Shown one piece after another: positions 10,540 to 23,488 of a DNA stretch of 64,000 nt. Position 1 is the stretch's first letter, and each line of letters begins with the position of its first letter. Under the pieces are notes generated by a model. It did not search any database, was not told the origin of the DNA, and saw nothing but the letters and a program-made list of their open reading frames with translations. The translations under genes were made by a program, and so were the position numbers. The DNA is from Crossaster papposus. Lineage: Eukaryota > Echinodermata > Asteroidea > Velatida > Solasteridae. The stretch lies in NCBI GenBank assembly GCA_037893245.1, contig JBAIAA010000258.1, positions 1,922,001-1,986,000 of the forward strand, written 5' to 3'.

Positions 10540-11282
10540 CAGGTATTCTGAAACAGTCGCGCGTGCACGGTGAGTCACCGACGCTAGCTGGAGAATAATT
10601 TGTTGTTCCCTTTGAAAGCCGTAGTTCGGCTCTGCATACATCATTATTTTTCTCTGCTGACGGCGCATCGTTTCTCTGCCTGAGTGTGGCTAATTGACAA
10701 GATACCGAAGTACGATCATATTACAAACTGCTGTCATCTTTTTTTCTTTATTCATTCTGGCTAGGAGAGAACCGTTGCCTTTTGAAGATTAAATTTATTA
10801 CAAAAAATTAAGCCGTCCAGTTATCTGCCACTGTTGTTTGGCTTTTGTGTACCTTTTTTCGGCGAGTTTGGTCTGCAAGTCAATTTGTTTGACAATATCC
10901 ACACCTCGTTGGTACCTGTCTTCTGTTGTTTGTCATCGGAAGCTTTACCCGAGCGTTTTCGGTGAGGCATCTTCGTGTCTGAATCACATTCTCATCACCA
11001 GAAGCCTGTTGTTCCTCCGGCCAAACGTACCCTGCGTGTTGTTAATCTGCACCAGTAGACGCCGTCTTGATTGCAGGCCATTCGTGGATCAATTTCAGAT
11101 CGTTGTCGGGTCGGTGTGCTCCGCATACGTTATCAACTCTTGTTTATATAGAGCTATCGCAGATACAGAAACAGTCAACCGAGTTTTGGCAGGTGAGACT
11201 CCGAAGTCATTTCCGATTTTCTTACTTGTCTAGAACACCCCCCCCCCCCCCCCCCCCCAACCTTTGCGGAGGGGCGCACCAA
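10540..11282 (+). promoter_or_regulatory. probable promoter / 5' UTR of the RASD-like gene
   Basis: Inferred from position only. Candidate splice signals are visible: a donor-like CACG|GTGAGT near 10570 and a pyrimidine-rich tract ending TTGTCTAG at 11233, so a spliced 5' UTR is possible. A run of 21 C occupies 11238-11258, 24 bp before the start codon, which would be unusual in a leader. The transcription start cannot be placed without transcript data. Confidence 0.3.
11238..11258 (+). repeat. poly-C tract, 21 bases
   Basis: Uninterrupted C run just upstream of the RASD start codon. Length is probably polymorphic and prone to sequencing error. Confidence 0.9.
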
Positions 11283-11574
11283 ATGCCAGCCAACGCCATG
11301 GCAATGGCGTCCAAGGCTTCCACCCCGGACTCGGAGGTCTCGGCCCGACAGGAGAACTGCTACCGCCTCGTGGTGGTCGGCTCGCCTAAAGTGGGCAAGA
11401 CGGCCATCGTCAGCCGATTCCTAAACGGCAAATTCGACGACCAGTATACGCCCACCATCGAGGACTTCCATAGGAAAATCTACAAAATCAAAGGGCACGT
11501 GTACCAACTGGACATTCTGGACACTTCCGGGAACAATCCATTTCCAGCGATCAAGAAGTTGTCCATATTAACAG
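11283..11574 (+). CDS. RASD: RASD-like small GTPase (Dexras1/Rhes family), exon 1
   Basis: Encodes residues 1-97 and the first base of codon 98 of a 284-residue protein. After a poorly conserved N-terminus comes the GTPase fold: YRLVVVGSPKVGKT (P-loop, residues 33-40), YTPTIEDFHRK (switch I, 55-62 core) and LDILDTSGN (switch II, 80-84). GSxKVGKT and DTSGN are RASD signatures: the Ras Gln61 position is Asn, and the Ras Gly12 position is Pro35 here. The ATG at 11283 is preferred over the longer open frame from 11067, which runs through the poly-C tract and has no similarity. The exon ends ACAG|GTGGGT, a good donor. The family is a membrane-bound, prenylated G protein that modulates heterotrimeric G-protein and cAMP signalling in vertebrates; its role here is inferred. 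Confidence 0.93.
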
Positions 11575-13139
11575 GTGGGTGTTTGTATGTCATTTGATAG
11601 TGTATTGTTGCTTGGGCTAAGTTCCAACACTTAAAATCCCTGTGCATGTTTAAAAAGCGAACGCCGATGAGTTCACATTTATGAAGGTAAATGGATATTT
11701 TGGGCTAGGAACGTCCGGTATAGTCTTTTGATTTGTGTTTCCAGTGGTGGCGATAATGTTAATGATGATGTTTTAAAGGTATCTTTTGCTGTAATTTTCA
11801 ATAATGGATTTATTAGGTGATTCATATTTGATATTAAATATTGTATGTGCAAAACTGTAAAGTTATTTACAGTGTAACTGTCAACTAAACAAAGGCATAA
11901 TCCGTGCATGATTATGTCAATATAGGACGCTCGTGGGCCGGCCGCGTGGACACTCGTTGCTTATTTCAATAAACGAGGTCGAAACTGCATCGTGACTGGC
12001 GCGTGAGTCAGTCAACATTCCGGTTGTCTTTTCGCGTTTCCATGACGATGTTAGAACCTGGAGTGGAAAATCACCGTTACTGCACGACCCCCGTTCGTTT
12101 GCTTCATCAAGCACACTATTTCCATAATTTTGCAATTTCTATAATGAGATGTGCGTTGGGCCCAGGGCTGAACCCGAGTTCGTGTTTCATTGTGATTCTT
12201 GTAATGAGTGGCTGTCCGGGGTCCATTGCATTATGCATATCGTACTGTATCTCGAAGGCAAAACAAAAAAACAGAAAACAATTCAATTGTTCAGTTTCTG
12301 GGGTAGAAAATTATTGATTCGCCAGGAAAAACTCATCGAATTAATATATAGGCAAAGCTCAATCCACATTATTGGCCTGGGTGGGAGTCAAACCCAGGTG
12401 ACGTTGCCAACCACAATCGCATGTAGTTTCATTCAAAACACCTTGCTGTTTTATAAACTGTTTGCTAAAGATAGGAAATGTAATGTATATATTATGTAGA
12501 TCAGAACTTTATTTATCTTCTCATTATCATAACACTGCGGGCGCTCTATGTTTTGTAGTTGTATGCACTGCATTTTAGTCTCTGCCAACTGACAGAGAAC
12601 CTAATACAATACATTTTATTCGCATGCACTGATGGTGATACAGTGGTCATGGTAGTGTTTAACCATAGGGGAAAGGAGGTTATGCGCGTGGAGATGAGAG
12701 GCAACATTATTGGATCCTTTCTCTATGATTGGATTAACCTTCTCACATGATCGGCGATCACTATTCCAACACTATTCCGCATGCGCAATGGTCCATATTC
12801 ACAGCCTGCTAAAACCGTCCTTCTACCTCATGCGCATGGGAGGGAAACAATTGTTTTTATGTTGTATTTGTTGCCCCTATAATGACACTTTAATTTGACC
12901 AGAACATGCCTATGATGATTTCCGGGTCTTTCGCACTGAAGAAAAATAGGAAAACAAAAATGACCGGCAAGTTCAATTCCTTTTCAATTTAAATTGTCCG
13001 ATTTCGATATTTGCGTCACTGCACGTTATCGTTTATTCGTGAAAAGGCTTAAAAGTGGTGTTTGAAATCTACGTTTCTTATTTGGTTATTTGAAATTTGT
13101 GGGTTCTTGTTTGTGTTTTGCTGTCAATAAAACTGTACA
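11575..13139. other. intron 5' part, no gene; one SINE-like relic
   Basis: Mostly AT-rich plain sequence. On the - strand, 12375-12425 reads ggtttgactccc after CACCTG, a tRNA B-box-like word as in tRNA-derived SINEs; no A box or cloverleaf is clear. Confidence 0.35.
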
Positions 13140-15485
13140 CTGATTAATTGTTTATTGTACTTCCCCAGCGTCACACATTAATTATGGTGATTATAAAAAC
13201 AAGTACTTAATAATTATAGTGAAACTGTAGAGAGGCCCACTAAGAAGCAAACCTTTTAATCAATCGTAGGCCCCTTATATACAAGTTAAAATTTTTTTTT
13301 ACAATATAACACACACAAAACACTAGAAATGGACAATATACGTATACGGTTTATTAAACGCCAGCGTACTAGTTATATAAGATGTGTACCATAGGGAACC
13401 TCGAAATTGATGATTCCACAGCCTGGGTCCCTCGTATTTAATAGGTATTTTGTTATAAAGATGAGTCAATGGAAGATGACAATTTGAGAATTGGCGAGTG
13501 TAAATAGGTCAATACGAGGGTCAGTATGAGCGTTGAAATCAGAAATATTAACAATAAATTCGAAGAGCCCGTTTTTGTAAAAGGATAAGCCTGTTAAGAG
13601 TACTGAGGTAACATGCCCCCCCAGGCTAGAATAACGCCTATGTTTCTAGCAATAGTTTAGGATAAATAATATAATGTGATTACTCCATGTTAATTTATAA
13701 TCTATGAATAATCCTAGAAATTTAAGACAATCTGTTTTTTCTATGATCATGCCATAAATTAATATGTTAGAAGGGAGTTTTACTAAATAACATAATTATT
13801 TGTTATATTAACTGCAAACCAATTACAAATAGATTTTAACTCATGATTAACTGTGTCAGTGAGAGTAGTCAAATTGCTCTCAGAAATTAATAAATTAGAG
13901 TCATCAGCAAATAAAATAAATTAAAATACATCAGATGATTTAACAAAGTCATTAATATAAATCATAAAAAGCAATTAACCCAAGATGTGGAACGCCACAT
14001 TTTAGGGTCATACGAGTACAAATTGAACCACCTATAGAAACATACTGTTGTCTGTCTAAAATGTATCTCTGAACCACATTAGGGCTACTGTCCGAACGCC
14101 ACAATAAGAAAGCTTAGTTATAAAGTAAAATATCAGGATCAATGGTATCAAAAGCTTTTGAAAGATCGAGGAATATCCCCAGTAGTGTGTTTAGAGTTAT
14201 CCATTGCGTTTGTTACTTCATCTACATAATCAAGTTTTGCATGTGTAGTAGAATGTTTACTTCTAAATCTGTATTTACAATCGGTTAAAATATTAGTTAT
14301 TACATTTAAACATGTTTAAACAAGTTTTTGGTTGAAAAAAACCCAAAGACTTTGGATTCGGATCATTGAGAAAATCAACAAATGAATCATATGTTCTCGG
14401 AATACGTTACGTTTAGCAAGATTAGGGCCTAAATTTACAAAATAGCCATTAAAACAATTTGTTATATAATTACGATCATTAATTAATCATAATAAATAAT
14501 TAACGCCATCGTGCAGGATACTACTAATAGGTTAAGAAGACAATTTATTATTAAGTACTGAGTTTATGACCTTCCACGTGTTATGGATGTTATTTATTTC
14601 CTGCTTAAATTGACAAACATAATCTTGTTAGAATGTCGTAAAAGATAAGTCAAAATATTCTTATAATTAATATATTTAAGTTGTCTTGTGTTAATTCGAT
14701 TAGCAATATATAATAACCATATGTTTTTTTTAATTTTTGTATTAATGAATTCAAGAAGTTTAGTTATTCACGGGGCAGTAGGGTTAGAATTTGAGTTTGA
14801 TGCATATTTGTCAGATTTCAATGTTTGTTTGTTTTAATTTTGTTATGGAAATTGTCAATAAATCAATCAAATGTTTTATCAGGATTATCACAGGTAGTAA
14901 TGTTAGACCAGTCGACTGTGTACAGATGTTTGTTTAAGCCTCTAGATATTAGGTAAAATTGCGGGTACGAACATAATGTACAAGATTGGAGGGAGTATCT
15001 ATCAGATTTATGGGAGGAAATTATCATAAAAAATTGAAAATGATCTGAAATATCAGACAAAATTGTGCCTGAATTAGGATTTGGCAGCACATCTGTGAAA
15101 ACACTATAAATTATTAAATGTGGCTGAAGAATCAGTTATTCTAGTGAACGTATCAATTAATGGTAAAAAAAAATAAGAAGGGATACAATCAATAAAGGCC
15201 CGTATGCTAGGCACTGTATTAATTAGTAAATTAATTTTTAAAAAATCCCCAGAATCTTTGATTTTTTTGTTAGAAGTATTCATTAACCAAAACAAAAGGT
15301 GGTAACAAATCAATTTGATTGACACTTGGAGGTTTATGTAAGACGCCTGTAATAATATCCTTAGTTTTGGAAAAAGACATTTTGACAAAAAGGGATTCTA
15401 AAACATTCTCAGAATAAGGAAGATCCTGTCTAATGTTAAAGTTGAGGTCACAAGGAAAATAAAGAGCTACGCCCCTACCCATTTT
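13140..15485 (-). mobile_element. degenerate CR1/jockey-like LINE (endonuclease + RT)
   Basis: On the - strand the order is endonuclease then reverse transcriptase. Endonuclease pieces: GRGVALYFPCDLNFNIRQDL, ESLFVKM and IITGVLHKPP (15280-15482), then LPNPNSGTILSDISDHFQFF (about 15030-15090), matching the SDH region. RT pieces: GIFLDLSKAFDTID (about 14139-14178, after a frameshift), FADDSNLLISE with FADD at 13900-13911, CLKFLGLFIDYKLTWSNHI (about 13670-13740) and LLQKRALRI (about 13570). Many stops and frameshifts make it an old, inactive copy. The 3' limit near 13140 is uncertain, and the poly-A/simple-repeat end was not identified. It is a separate lineage from the LINE at 1-4045. Confidence 0.8.
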
Positions 15486-15497
15486 CCCATTTATATA

Positions 15498-15970
15498 GGC
15501 TCCCGCTGCATCGGCTCCTGCGGCGCTAAACCTTTACTAAAAAATCCGAAGACATGTGGAATCGGTTATGGGCAGGCTGAGTACTTGAGTATCGTCGCCA
15601 TTTTCGCCCGCCTAGCAACAAATGCGATTTTGTTTTGATTTTTCGCCGCGTGCATTTTCTACATGTAATTGCTGTTGTGTGGCTCTGCCCTTCTGCTGCA
15701 CACGTTCGGTTCGGCCTCGCTGCGCATGGTCAGTGTTGACGATAGAGGGGGTGTATTTTCCAGGGCTATACTTTGTCCGTGGTGATGCGGTGCCGGTGCG
15801 ACTGAATCGTACACGAAACACCCTTTAATTGACAAAAAGGTTTGTTCAACCACAAATGCTCCCATGACATAAGCTCCCGCATCGCCAAACCTGTGCAGAG
15901 AAATCGGGGGAAATGTGGAATCGGTCGTGGGCAGGTCGAGGACTTTCGTAATGTCGCGTTTCCCACCCGG
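15498..15970 (+). repeat. direct repeat of about 105 bp, two diverged copies
   Basis: Copy 1 (about 15498-15605) and copy 2 (about 15868-15970) share, in order, words such as GGCTCCCGC, ATGTGGAATCGGT and GGGCAGG. The 260 bp between them contains no convincing gene despite short open frames. Confidence 0.55.
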
Positions 15971-17744
15971 AAAAAACTCCCGAGCAAAATTGCAAGTAGG
16001 CCTATCTGTTTTTTATTATAAGTGAGAAGTACACAAAACGGCCGTCGATCGTCGTACACGTGCGTAGTTGCACAGTTAACGCTGTATGTACACCCTTCAT
16101 GTATAGGCGACAGCGCCTAAATACACACCTTCGTGGAAACAATTCCTATTTATGCAACCCGCATTGTTTTTTCTTGCATATGGTTTCAATAGTAATACAT
16201 GTAAGTGGGCACAATTTCAAGTAAAATAATGTAACATAATTTTCACTTTCCGTTTAGTTGTGGTTCTATACGCAGATACATTGTATTGCAGGCATTGTAC
16301 TGCATACTCAGTGGATGCAGTGCCGATATAGCGTTCATATAGGGACAATTTCAAGTGAAATGTGTATGTTATTGTGGTTATTATAAACTCTTAAGGCAAC
16401 TAAGGCAAATTCTCTCCAGTGCTTTTTATCAAATACTGAAGTAGTGGTGGGTCTATAGGGGGATTAAACGTTCCAACTCTGCCAAGTGCCAGTTTCACCC
16501 GCCACAGAGCGAAAATGCAAATGGCTGCTTTTCATTACTTTCGAACCCCAGCTGCTCCGTAAAGTGGCTCTATCACATTTGCCAAACTGCATGAACGAAG
16601 CCGATTTGGAGAAAAAGCTGGGGTTTGGGTTACGGCACAAGTACACAAAACAGCCGCTGACAATGCTTCGATCTGCATTAAGGCAGTTTGAGAATAAATT
16701 TAAGATTTCTCAGCCAATTCGTTTGCCCAATTTTGGTAGTATATTTTGCTGAAAGGGAAGAGGGCCAGACCCCCCCCCCCCCCCCCCCCCCTCCTCCCCC
16801 AACAGATCCGTTGACTTTTTGGGATGGTCAGTGTCACAGTGTTACATCCATTTCTCAAGTCACCTTCAAATCATGGAGATGCTTTCCTATCCATTGTAGT
16901 TCTATTACACAGCGCAAAGTGCAAGATACATAAGTACAAGGATATTTAACAATGGACCGATCCGGCCTGTCAATCACTACGCGCGCATTGACCAATAAGA
17001 TTACGAGTTTTGTTCAGGTAACTTACCAACGGTTGCTACAGGCGTGGTCCGCCATTAGCTCGGTTCCTTTCTCTATGGTCAAACTATCACATGTGGTTAC
17101 AAACGTGTACACAAACAAATGGCTTCGGTACGAAAAAGCACCGTATTTGTCAATCAAAATACGGCTGTATGGAGTTTAAAAAATTGTCAAAAATATGCAT
17201 GAAATGGTCATGAAATATGTAAATAACACGCTGGTACTCGGATTACGACATCATTTTTTCCCCGTTAAATACCAAAACAAACCTCGAAAATGAGAATTAC
17301 CGTTGAACTCGTGTGACGTGAACGGCGGGAATGTCAAGAACTTAAGATAAACAAGGTCAAGGACAGTGCAGTCTAAGGTAGGATAGGGGCCTATGTAGAG
17401 TTAATAGTAATAATCTACATGTATAGCAGTCTATTAATTAGGCTATGGTTTAATCCTGTTGTGACAAAATACGCGATTTATTCCAGTACCGGTACTGTGA
17501 CTTACCAAGCAACACCGTCCATACAAATTGACACGCATGCATGCTTCATTTCCCCCAACTGCAACTTAACCATCCTCCATGTACTGTTCATACCGTTCCT
17601 TAAAATAATGGTCATCCTTTTAGTTCGCCCGCTAGCTTACTGATAGTAATTTTGTCCTCGCCTAAACTGGTTTAAATCTACATTTCCGTTGTACGTGTTC
17701 TACGCCTAGCCTACACGTGTGTGTGTGTGTACGTTTGTATTGAC
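15971..17744. other. intronic stretch without a recognised gene
   Basis: An 88-codon open frame at 16486-16752 (+) has an ordinary composition but no family I recognise and no splice or initiation context, so I do not call it a gene. A C-rich tract occupies 16770-16800 (22 C then TCCTCCCCC). The rest is unremarkable. Confidence 0.4.
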
Positions 17745-17925
17745 CGGCAATCGTGGTCGTCGGACAAAAGAATTGGGAGTCAAACAATGGGTCCACGATT
17801 GACACAACGTCCACGATCTTTTCCCGTGTACAAATCCTATGGCGATCATCAAAAAACGTTAGAGTATAAACAAAAGAGGGAAGACGGTCGGACAATACCC
17901 CGTCCACGATCGAAGGCCTTTACAC
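17745..17925 (+). repeat. dispersed repeat, + copy (pairs with 38795-38950)
   Basis: The segment containing TCCTATGGCGATCATC and AAGAGGGAAGACGGTCGGAC matches the reverse complement of 38795-38890. The two copies lie 21 kb apart in the same intron in opposite orientation. Confidence 0.7.
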
Positions 17926-18443
17926 ACTTCAGTGCGTGTGTGCAACTTGACCGAGGTAATAGCGTCGCCATGCCGTTGCTAAGGTGGGCGGGGCTTATGG
18001 TCAAATCCGGATCGGTCCATTGCACACGTACACAAAAGCAAAAAGAAAAGAAAAGAGTCTAACGTTAATTAAGAGTTTTGTTTGGTGTCCCAGAAAACGT
18101 CGAAGTTATTTCCCTTTTCTAATTTTAAAGTTCATTGGAGTTTGGGGTTTTATATGCATTATTTCCTAATAAAATATGTAATGTGACTTTTTATCGAATT
18201 AATCACAAAGGCCAATGAAAGTACAAATTCTGAATTATTATTTCTCATGAAAAGACATCATTCTCCCAAATATTTAACAAGGTATCTGAATGATTTTAGA
18301 AAGCGCTAATAACTATTATAATACCAGAATGCCATTGAACACTAACAGGTTAAAACAGGACAAAGCAGGTCTAAAACCCCAGTCTAACTGTCGTAAAGAT
18401 TAGGAAAACTGCCCTAAAAACTGCCAGGTAAAAAGGTTGAAGC

Positions 18444-18736
18444 TTAAAGGTAGGATACACCATTGGTAATTGCTCGAATTATCATGAATAAGTAGATTTG
18501 GGGGGTTGTATTTTAGAGTAAATATCGTTTAACTGACCTGTCCGAAGTTTTACAATCATGGATACCTAGAATTTTTCTTTATAAAATTCTACTTTTCGGA
18601 ATAATTACAGGCTATCTAGCGCAATTATTTTGCTGAATGCCTAGAATCATTATTTACTTTCAAATGAGTAAGATATTTCTTAATAATTCGGAAGTAAATA
18701 TTTTCGATATCTGCAAATGGTGTATACTACCTTTAA
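18444..18736 (+). mobile_element. TTAA-flanked MITE (copy 2)
   Basis: 293 bp, TTAA at both ends (18444-18447, 18733-18736), with inverted AAAGGTAG-ATACACCAT termini. This is the shorter and more regular copy of the family at 4915-5289, in opposite orientation. Non-coding. Confidence 0.8.
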
Positions 18737-20639
18737 ACAAAACATATCCACTCAGTACGCTCACATGCTCAAGGTGTTAAAGAGGTGATATAGCATAATT
18801 AACGCAAACGAATTTATAATGGATGTGCTTGGCGTTTTATAAACAGAGTTCGGATTGGAAGATGTATAATGTTATATGATTACCCTTAAATTCGTTATCC
18901 TTGTTGCTATTGATAGCTCAAAATATTCGATTTTTTAGTTTTAGGTATCTAAAAAGCAATACAAAATACTATTGGGTGAACTAAACTCGGTGAACGTGAC
19001 ATTTGGATTCCATTATTGAAGGTATACAGTAGTGGATAAGCCCGTCCGCCAAAATGGTGACCGGCCTTGTGTTTACAGACCTACACCAGCAGACAATTAA
19101 ATTAATATTCTAATTACCAGCACAAAAATGCTGCGCGGATAATTCCATTCCAGGCTGAACTTCCGCCCCGGCTCCAGGCGATTGGATCAGTTATAACAAG
19201 CGGGCGGCCTGGCCCAATTTTAACGAGGTCTTGGGCGTGTTCAGAGAAGTCGAGAGTATCTGATTTGCCCCAGGCGTGGTTTGCACCGTCTGCACCCTGA
19301 ATAGCGCCACAACAACGGGATTACATGCCTGAAGTGAGTTGTCATGGAGACAAGGGACTACTTAATTATCAAAATGGCACCCGCCTTCACTTATTGGTTT
19401 AAATTAACATTGCACAAACATTTCCCGACCATTGAGGTTAACTTCCGTGAACTTGTTTAATTAAATGACGGTTTTATGCGTTGGAAGTTGGAACTTTTTA
19501 ATTTAGTTTTTTGAGGGAAGATAAGCCGCCTCGATAATATTTTGCTAACATCAAAAACAAAATTACTAAATTATTATGAAAAAGATTACTTGACTGTGAG
19601 TGAATAGTATAGTCTTAAGTATCCTGTTAAATAATGGCGCCCGATGTGCTGTCTGCAATTTGTTTTCAATTGGTTATACATCCGTGAACATGCGCAAGCC
19701 CGCTAATCTGGTGCTCTGACCTAGCAATTCCCCTGATCTGACAATTCCCATATGTCTAAACAAATCGCTTCGATTCGTTTGAAGTAGGGTAAATGAAACA
19801 GACTACAAGAATAGCATTTCTTCCTTTTTTTCAGCACCTATATGAACATACAACTTAGAAACTGCCATTGCAACAATATTTGCTATAAATAGTAACTCCC
19901 AAATTTATCTATTTCTGAAAATTACAGCAAAAAAAAACCCCGCAACTGGGGTGTGTATGTTTACCTTTGAAGAAGTTGTCACGCGTTTAAATTAATTGTT
20001 CTTCATGCATAAACCAGACGCAACTCTTGCCCATCTCACATTTACTACTTTATTTTATTTCCTGTCAAAATGCGCACATGAACAAGTGAAGGTAACTCAT
20101 TTTGGCAGATAAATTGGCGCGAAACGACAGCTAGGAGAATCGACTAGTGTCCTTTATTGCATTATACGTTTATGGTCGATTGGATGGCGACGCTTGACGA
20201 TTTATAATAGTACATTAGTCCGCGCTGAAACATGAATTAGACCGCGCTGCATACTAATGGTACATCTTCGAGAAGCTTACCAGATTTTCGTAATGAACTC
20301 AGAGATCCCTGGAAACCGACTGCAGAGATGAATAATGTATTATCTAATTTGCACTGGCACAGAATGATATAGTCTATCACAGGGACAACTGATTGAAAAC
20401 GTGACACTGAGAGCACATGGTAGGGTGACAATTTTAGCAGATTTTCTTGCTAAATCTAGCAGATTTTCTATAAAAAATTGCGATCTGGTCATCGGGTCAT
20501 CGTTATGTTTTGGGGCCTTACAGACTCACAGTAAATTTACTTTCAGAAGTCGTGTTGGCATTTTTATTCTTCTTTGAACAGAGCAAAGAGATGTCCGCTC
20601 CACAGCTACGCAGTCGCCTAATAAAGTAATTTAAGGTAT
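18737..20639. other. intronic stretch without a recognised gene
   Basis: AT-rich; I see no coding motif, inverted terminal repeat or tandem array here. Confidence 0.4.
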
Positions 20640-20903
20640 TCTACCCACATGGCTTGCCCACGTTTCCCCAAGATGACATATAATATGGGCAAGAACGTAT
20701 TCTTCCCACATGGGCTTGCCTAGGTTTTTTCTATATGACCCCCATAATTTATGGGTCAACCCATTTTTCTGCTCACATGGGCTTTCCCAGGTTTTCCCGT
20801 ATAATGACACCCGCATGATGGGAAACTCCACACGGGACAACCCATATGGGTCCAATACGGGTTACACAGATTGCCCAGGTATTTCCCGTAACCCTAACCC
20901 TAA
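20640..20903 (+). repeat. diverged tandem repeat of about 60 bp, ending in telomere-like repeats
   Basis: At least three diverged units starting CACATGG(G)CTT, with CCC(A/T)(A/C)GGTTT and ATGGGTCAACCCAT-type words. It ends at 20889-20903 in TAACCCTAACCCTAA, two and a half copies of the metazoan telomere repeat. Confidence 0.65.
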
Positions 20904-22884
20904 TTATGGGCCCCAGGTGGAAATGCTACCATACTACGATTTTCCTCTATCTGGTTTCAAGTCAAATCGGCTGAAGTAATTAAACTCTTGGTGGCGGTCT
21001 TACAGCCGAACTATGGCATCGCGACATCCTCTTTTCATTCATACAACCACGTCCCTATACACGTATAAGATTGCTGATGACGGCCGACCTCTTTTACAAA
21101 ACCATACGTAAGAAAGGTACGGCATTTTGTACACAACCATAATAATATTTATCCATCACATTCCAAATGGTACATGCCTCGTATGCGCGCGGATGCGGAC
21201 GCGTTAAATTTTGTCTAACAATAGAAACTCTCATGAAATAAATTTTAACCGACGCCTTGGATACAGTGCGAGCAAAACCTCTGCTCCACACACACAAATC
21301 TAGTCGTTCAATATCATAGTAAGTGTTTTTACTACGTAAGGCTATCGTAATATTAATTTTGTATTCAGACCGAGTGCTCGACTGTCACCGGAGGCGACAG
21401 ACCATACTGAAAAGAACTTACAAATATTGACCCGAGAATCGGTCCGCCCGTACCGTGCGCGGGTCTATTTTCGGCTCGATTTCGTCCGTAACAGTCTTCG
21501 ATCTTGAATCATCAATGAGGTGCTTGTGGCATGGATATGGTGAAACTCATATGGTCGGTTTGGTTATTATTATTAATGCCACCACTGATCTCTATACTAT
21601 ATACAGTAAAATAGAGATCAGTGAAAGCGACGCAGCCAACTATTATCACACTAATTTGAAATTCTAGCTTCGGGAAAATAATAATAAAATAGAACAAAGA
21701 AGAAGTAAGTACGGTACCATTAAAAAACAACAACAAGGAAATTAATTATTGTCAAATATGACTAAGTCAACAAAGAAATCGGCAAGGCGGGACTTGAACC
21801 TGCGACCTTTGGAGCAAAGATTTCTTTGTTCACTTTGACATTTATGCAAATTTACCTAGTCAGTTTTCCTTGTGGTTTATTTGTGAAATTATAGTCAATA
21901 CAAATTGACACATTGTGTGCTTTGGTTGAATAATAAATGTTTCATCCCAGCAGTTTTTCACTGTAAATACTGAAAAATAAATGTAATACGCAACAAGCAC
22001 AACAGTATTAATATGGTACAAAAGAACCACAACATAAGAATGCCGTTGGAAGCAGCTTGCATAGTACAGTGGTTAGAGAAAAGCGTTGGTGTTTAGAAAG
22101 TACGTGCTAGTCAAATCCAGACATATATTCTTTTTAATATCCTGCAAGAATTTGTATCGTTGAAGTGTTTTATTTCAAGGGAAAATATAATCACTTTTGT
22201 TAGCGTGGCAAATTTAAACACTGTTACCATAGTATTACCGGCAGGCTTGTATTGTGGCATGGAATTTCGACGTAAAAACACCTCGCGTATTACCGACGGC
22301 AGGCAGTCGGATCAACTGAATGTTTAGCTTGATATCGAATTTGTGTTGTCGGCAAATAGCTATTTTCAGTTATGTTTGATCCAGCTAAAGTAGGTTTTCC
22401 CGGTTATTTTAACACCTATAACATACAAATTCTTTGTAACTATAATTTCGTCCTCGAACATCGTCGAGGAATTTAGTATGCGGGGTGCGCTTTTTCGACT
22501 GCATGCTCAACGCGCGTTATAATGTTGGTACATAGGCCTACTTGTTTATTTACGGCAATAAATTTAGTCTACAATTGACAAACTTTAACTGTTGAGATTA
22601 TATGTCTTACTAACATATATGTCTTACTAAAAAGGTAAAGTACAAACAAAATAGGACAATAGGGGGGTTTACGATTGAAGGTATTTACAACACTGTGAGT
22701 ATTGATGTATCTGCGTCTACTTCGAGTATATTCGTTAGAATGGAGTGTACGTGCATGCGTGTGTACTTGTGCTTTATATCTGTGCAACTCGCTATGATAT
22801 CACTGAAAACAGGGTTAAAAACTAACCAAATGTTGGTTGTGCCAGTTGTTTGTGTTAAAAAAATTTGGTAAAATTTACCCAAGA
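20904..22884. other. intronic stretch; one tRNA-like half on the - strand
   Basis: Bases 21775-21835 read on the - strand give gcaggttcaagtcccgcc, a good tRNA T-arm/B-box, flanked by an inverted pair CAACAAAGAAATC/GATTTCTTTGTT. No acceptor stem or A box could be matched, so this is a SINE or tRNA relic at most. The rest holds nothing recognised. Confidence 0.4.
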
Positions 22885-23190
22885 CTTGGGTTAATAAAAG
22901 GCTAATTTTAGGTATAACAACTAACAAATTGGGTTATATTTACCCCAAAGCTTGGGTTGTGAAGCTGCTTTGCGTTATATTTACTTACAACTCGAGGTAT
23001 AACCTCGAGCTTGGGCTATGAAGCAACGCTTGAGTTGTATTTGCTTATAACTTCGAGTCAATTTTAACCAGAAAGCTTGGGCTGTAAAGCTTTTCTTGGG
23101 TTGTATTTACTTATAAATTGGGTCAATTTAACCCTAAACTTGGGCTATAATTATGCCTGGGTTGTAAATACTTGGGGACAATTTAACAAT
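22885..23190 (+). repeat. diverged tandem repeat, period about 59-66 bp
   Basis: Units begin AGCTTGGG(C/T)TRT at 22949, 23008, 23074 and about 23138 and continue TTGGGTTGTATTTACTTATAA then GGTCAATTTAACC. Non-coding minisatellite. Confidence 0.8.
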
Positions 23191-23488
23191 GATTGGCTAA
23201 ACGCACACAAGCGTTAACTTACGGTTTTCCGTTCAATGTATGGATCCGTGTCAATGATATATTCATTCGTCGTCATTATAAAGACAAGTACGCGTGGTTT
23301 AAGTTGAGGTGACGTCTCACTTACGAACCGGGTGCACGTGTGTGTAGTTTCACACACGCGCATTTCGCACGCGCATTTCACAGAACCGTGTATTTTCATT
23401 TTCACGAGCTGACACACAATGACTGTGTGTACACTTCGTGTATTTTAGTTTGACATTTAATGTCACGAGTTTAACAGCCTTTAGTCAA

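Noticed and set aside
11067..11282. longer N-terminus for the RASD protein
   Set aside because: The open frame runs through the poly-C tract and has no RASD-like sequence; ATG 11283 gives the usual length.
21775..21835. possible tRNA gene on the - strand
   Set aside because: A good T-arm/B-box but no matching acceptor stem or A box; more likely a SINE relic.
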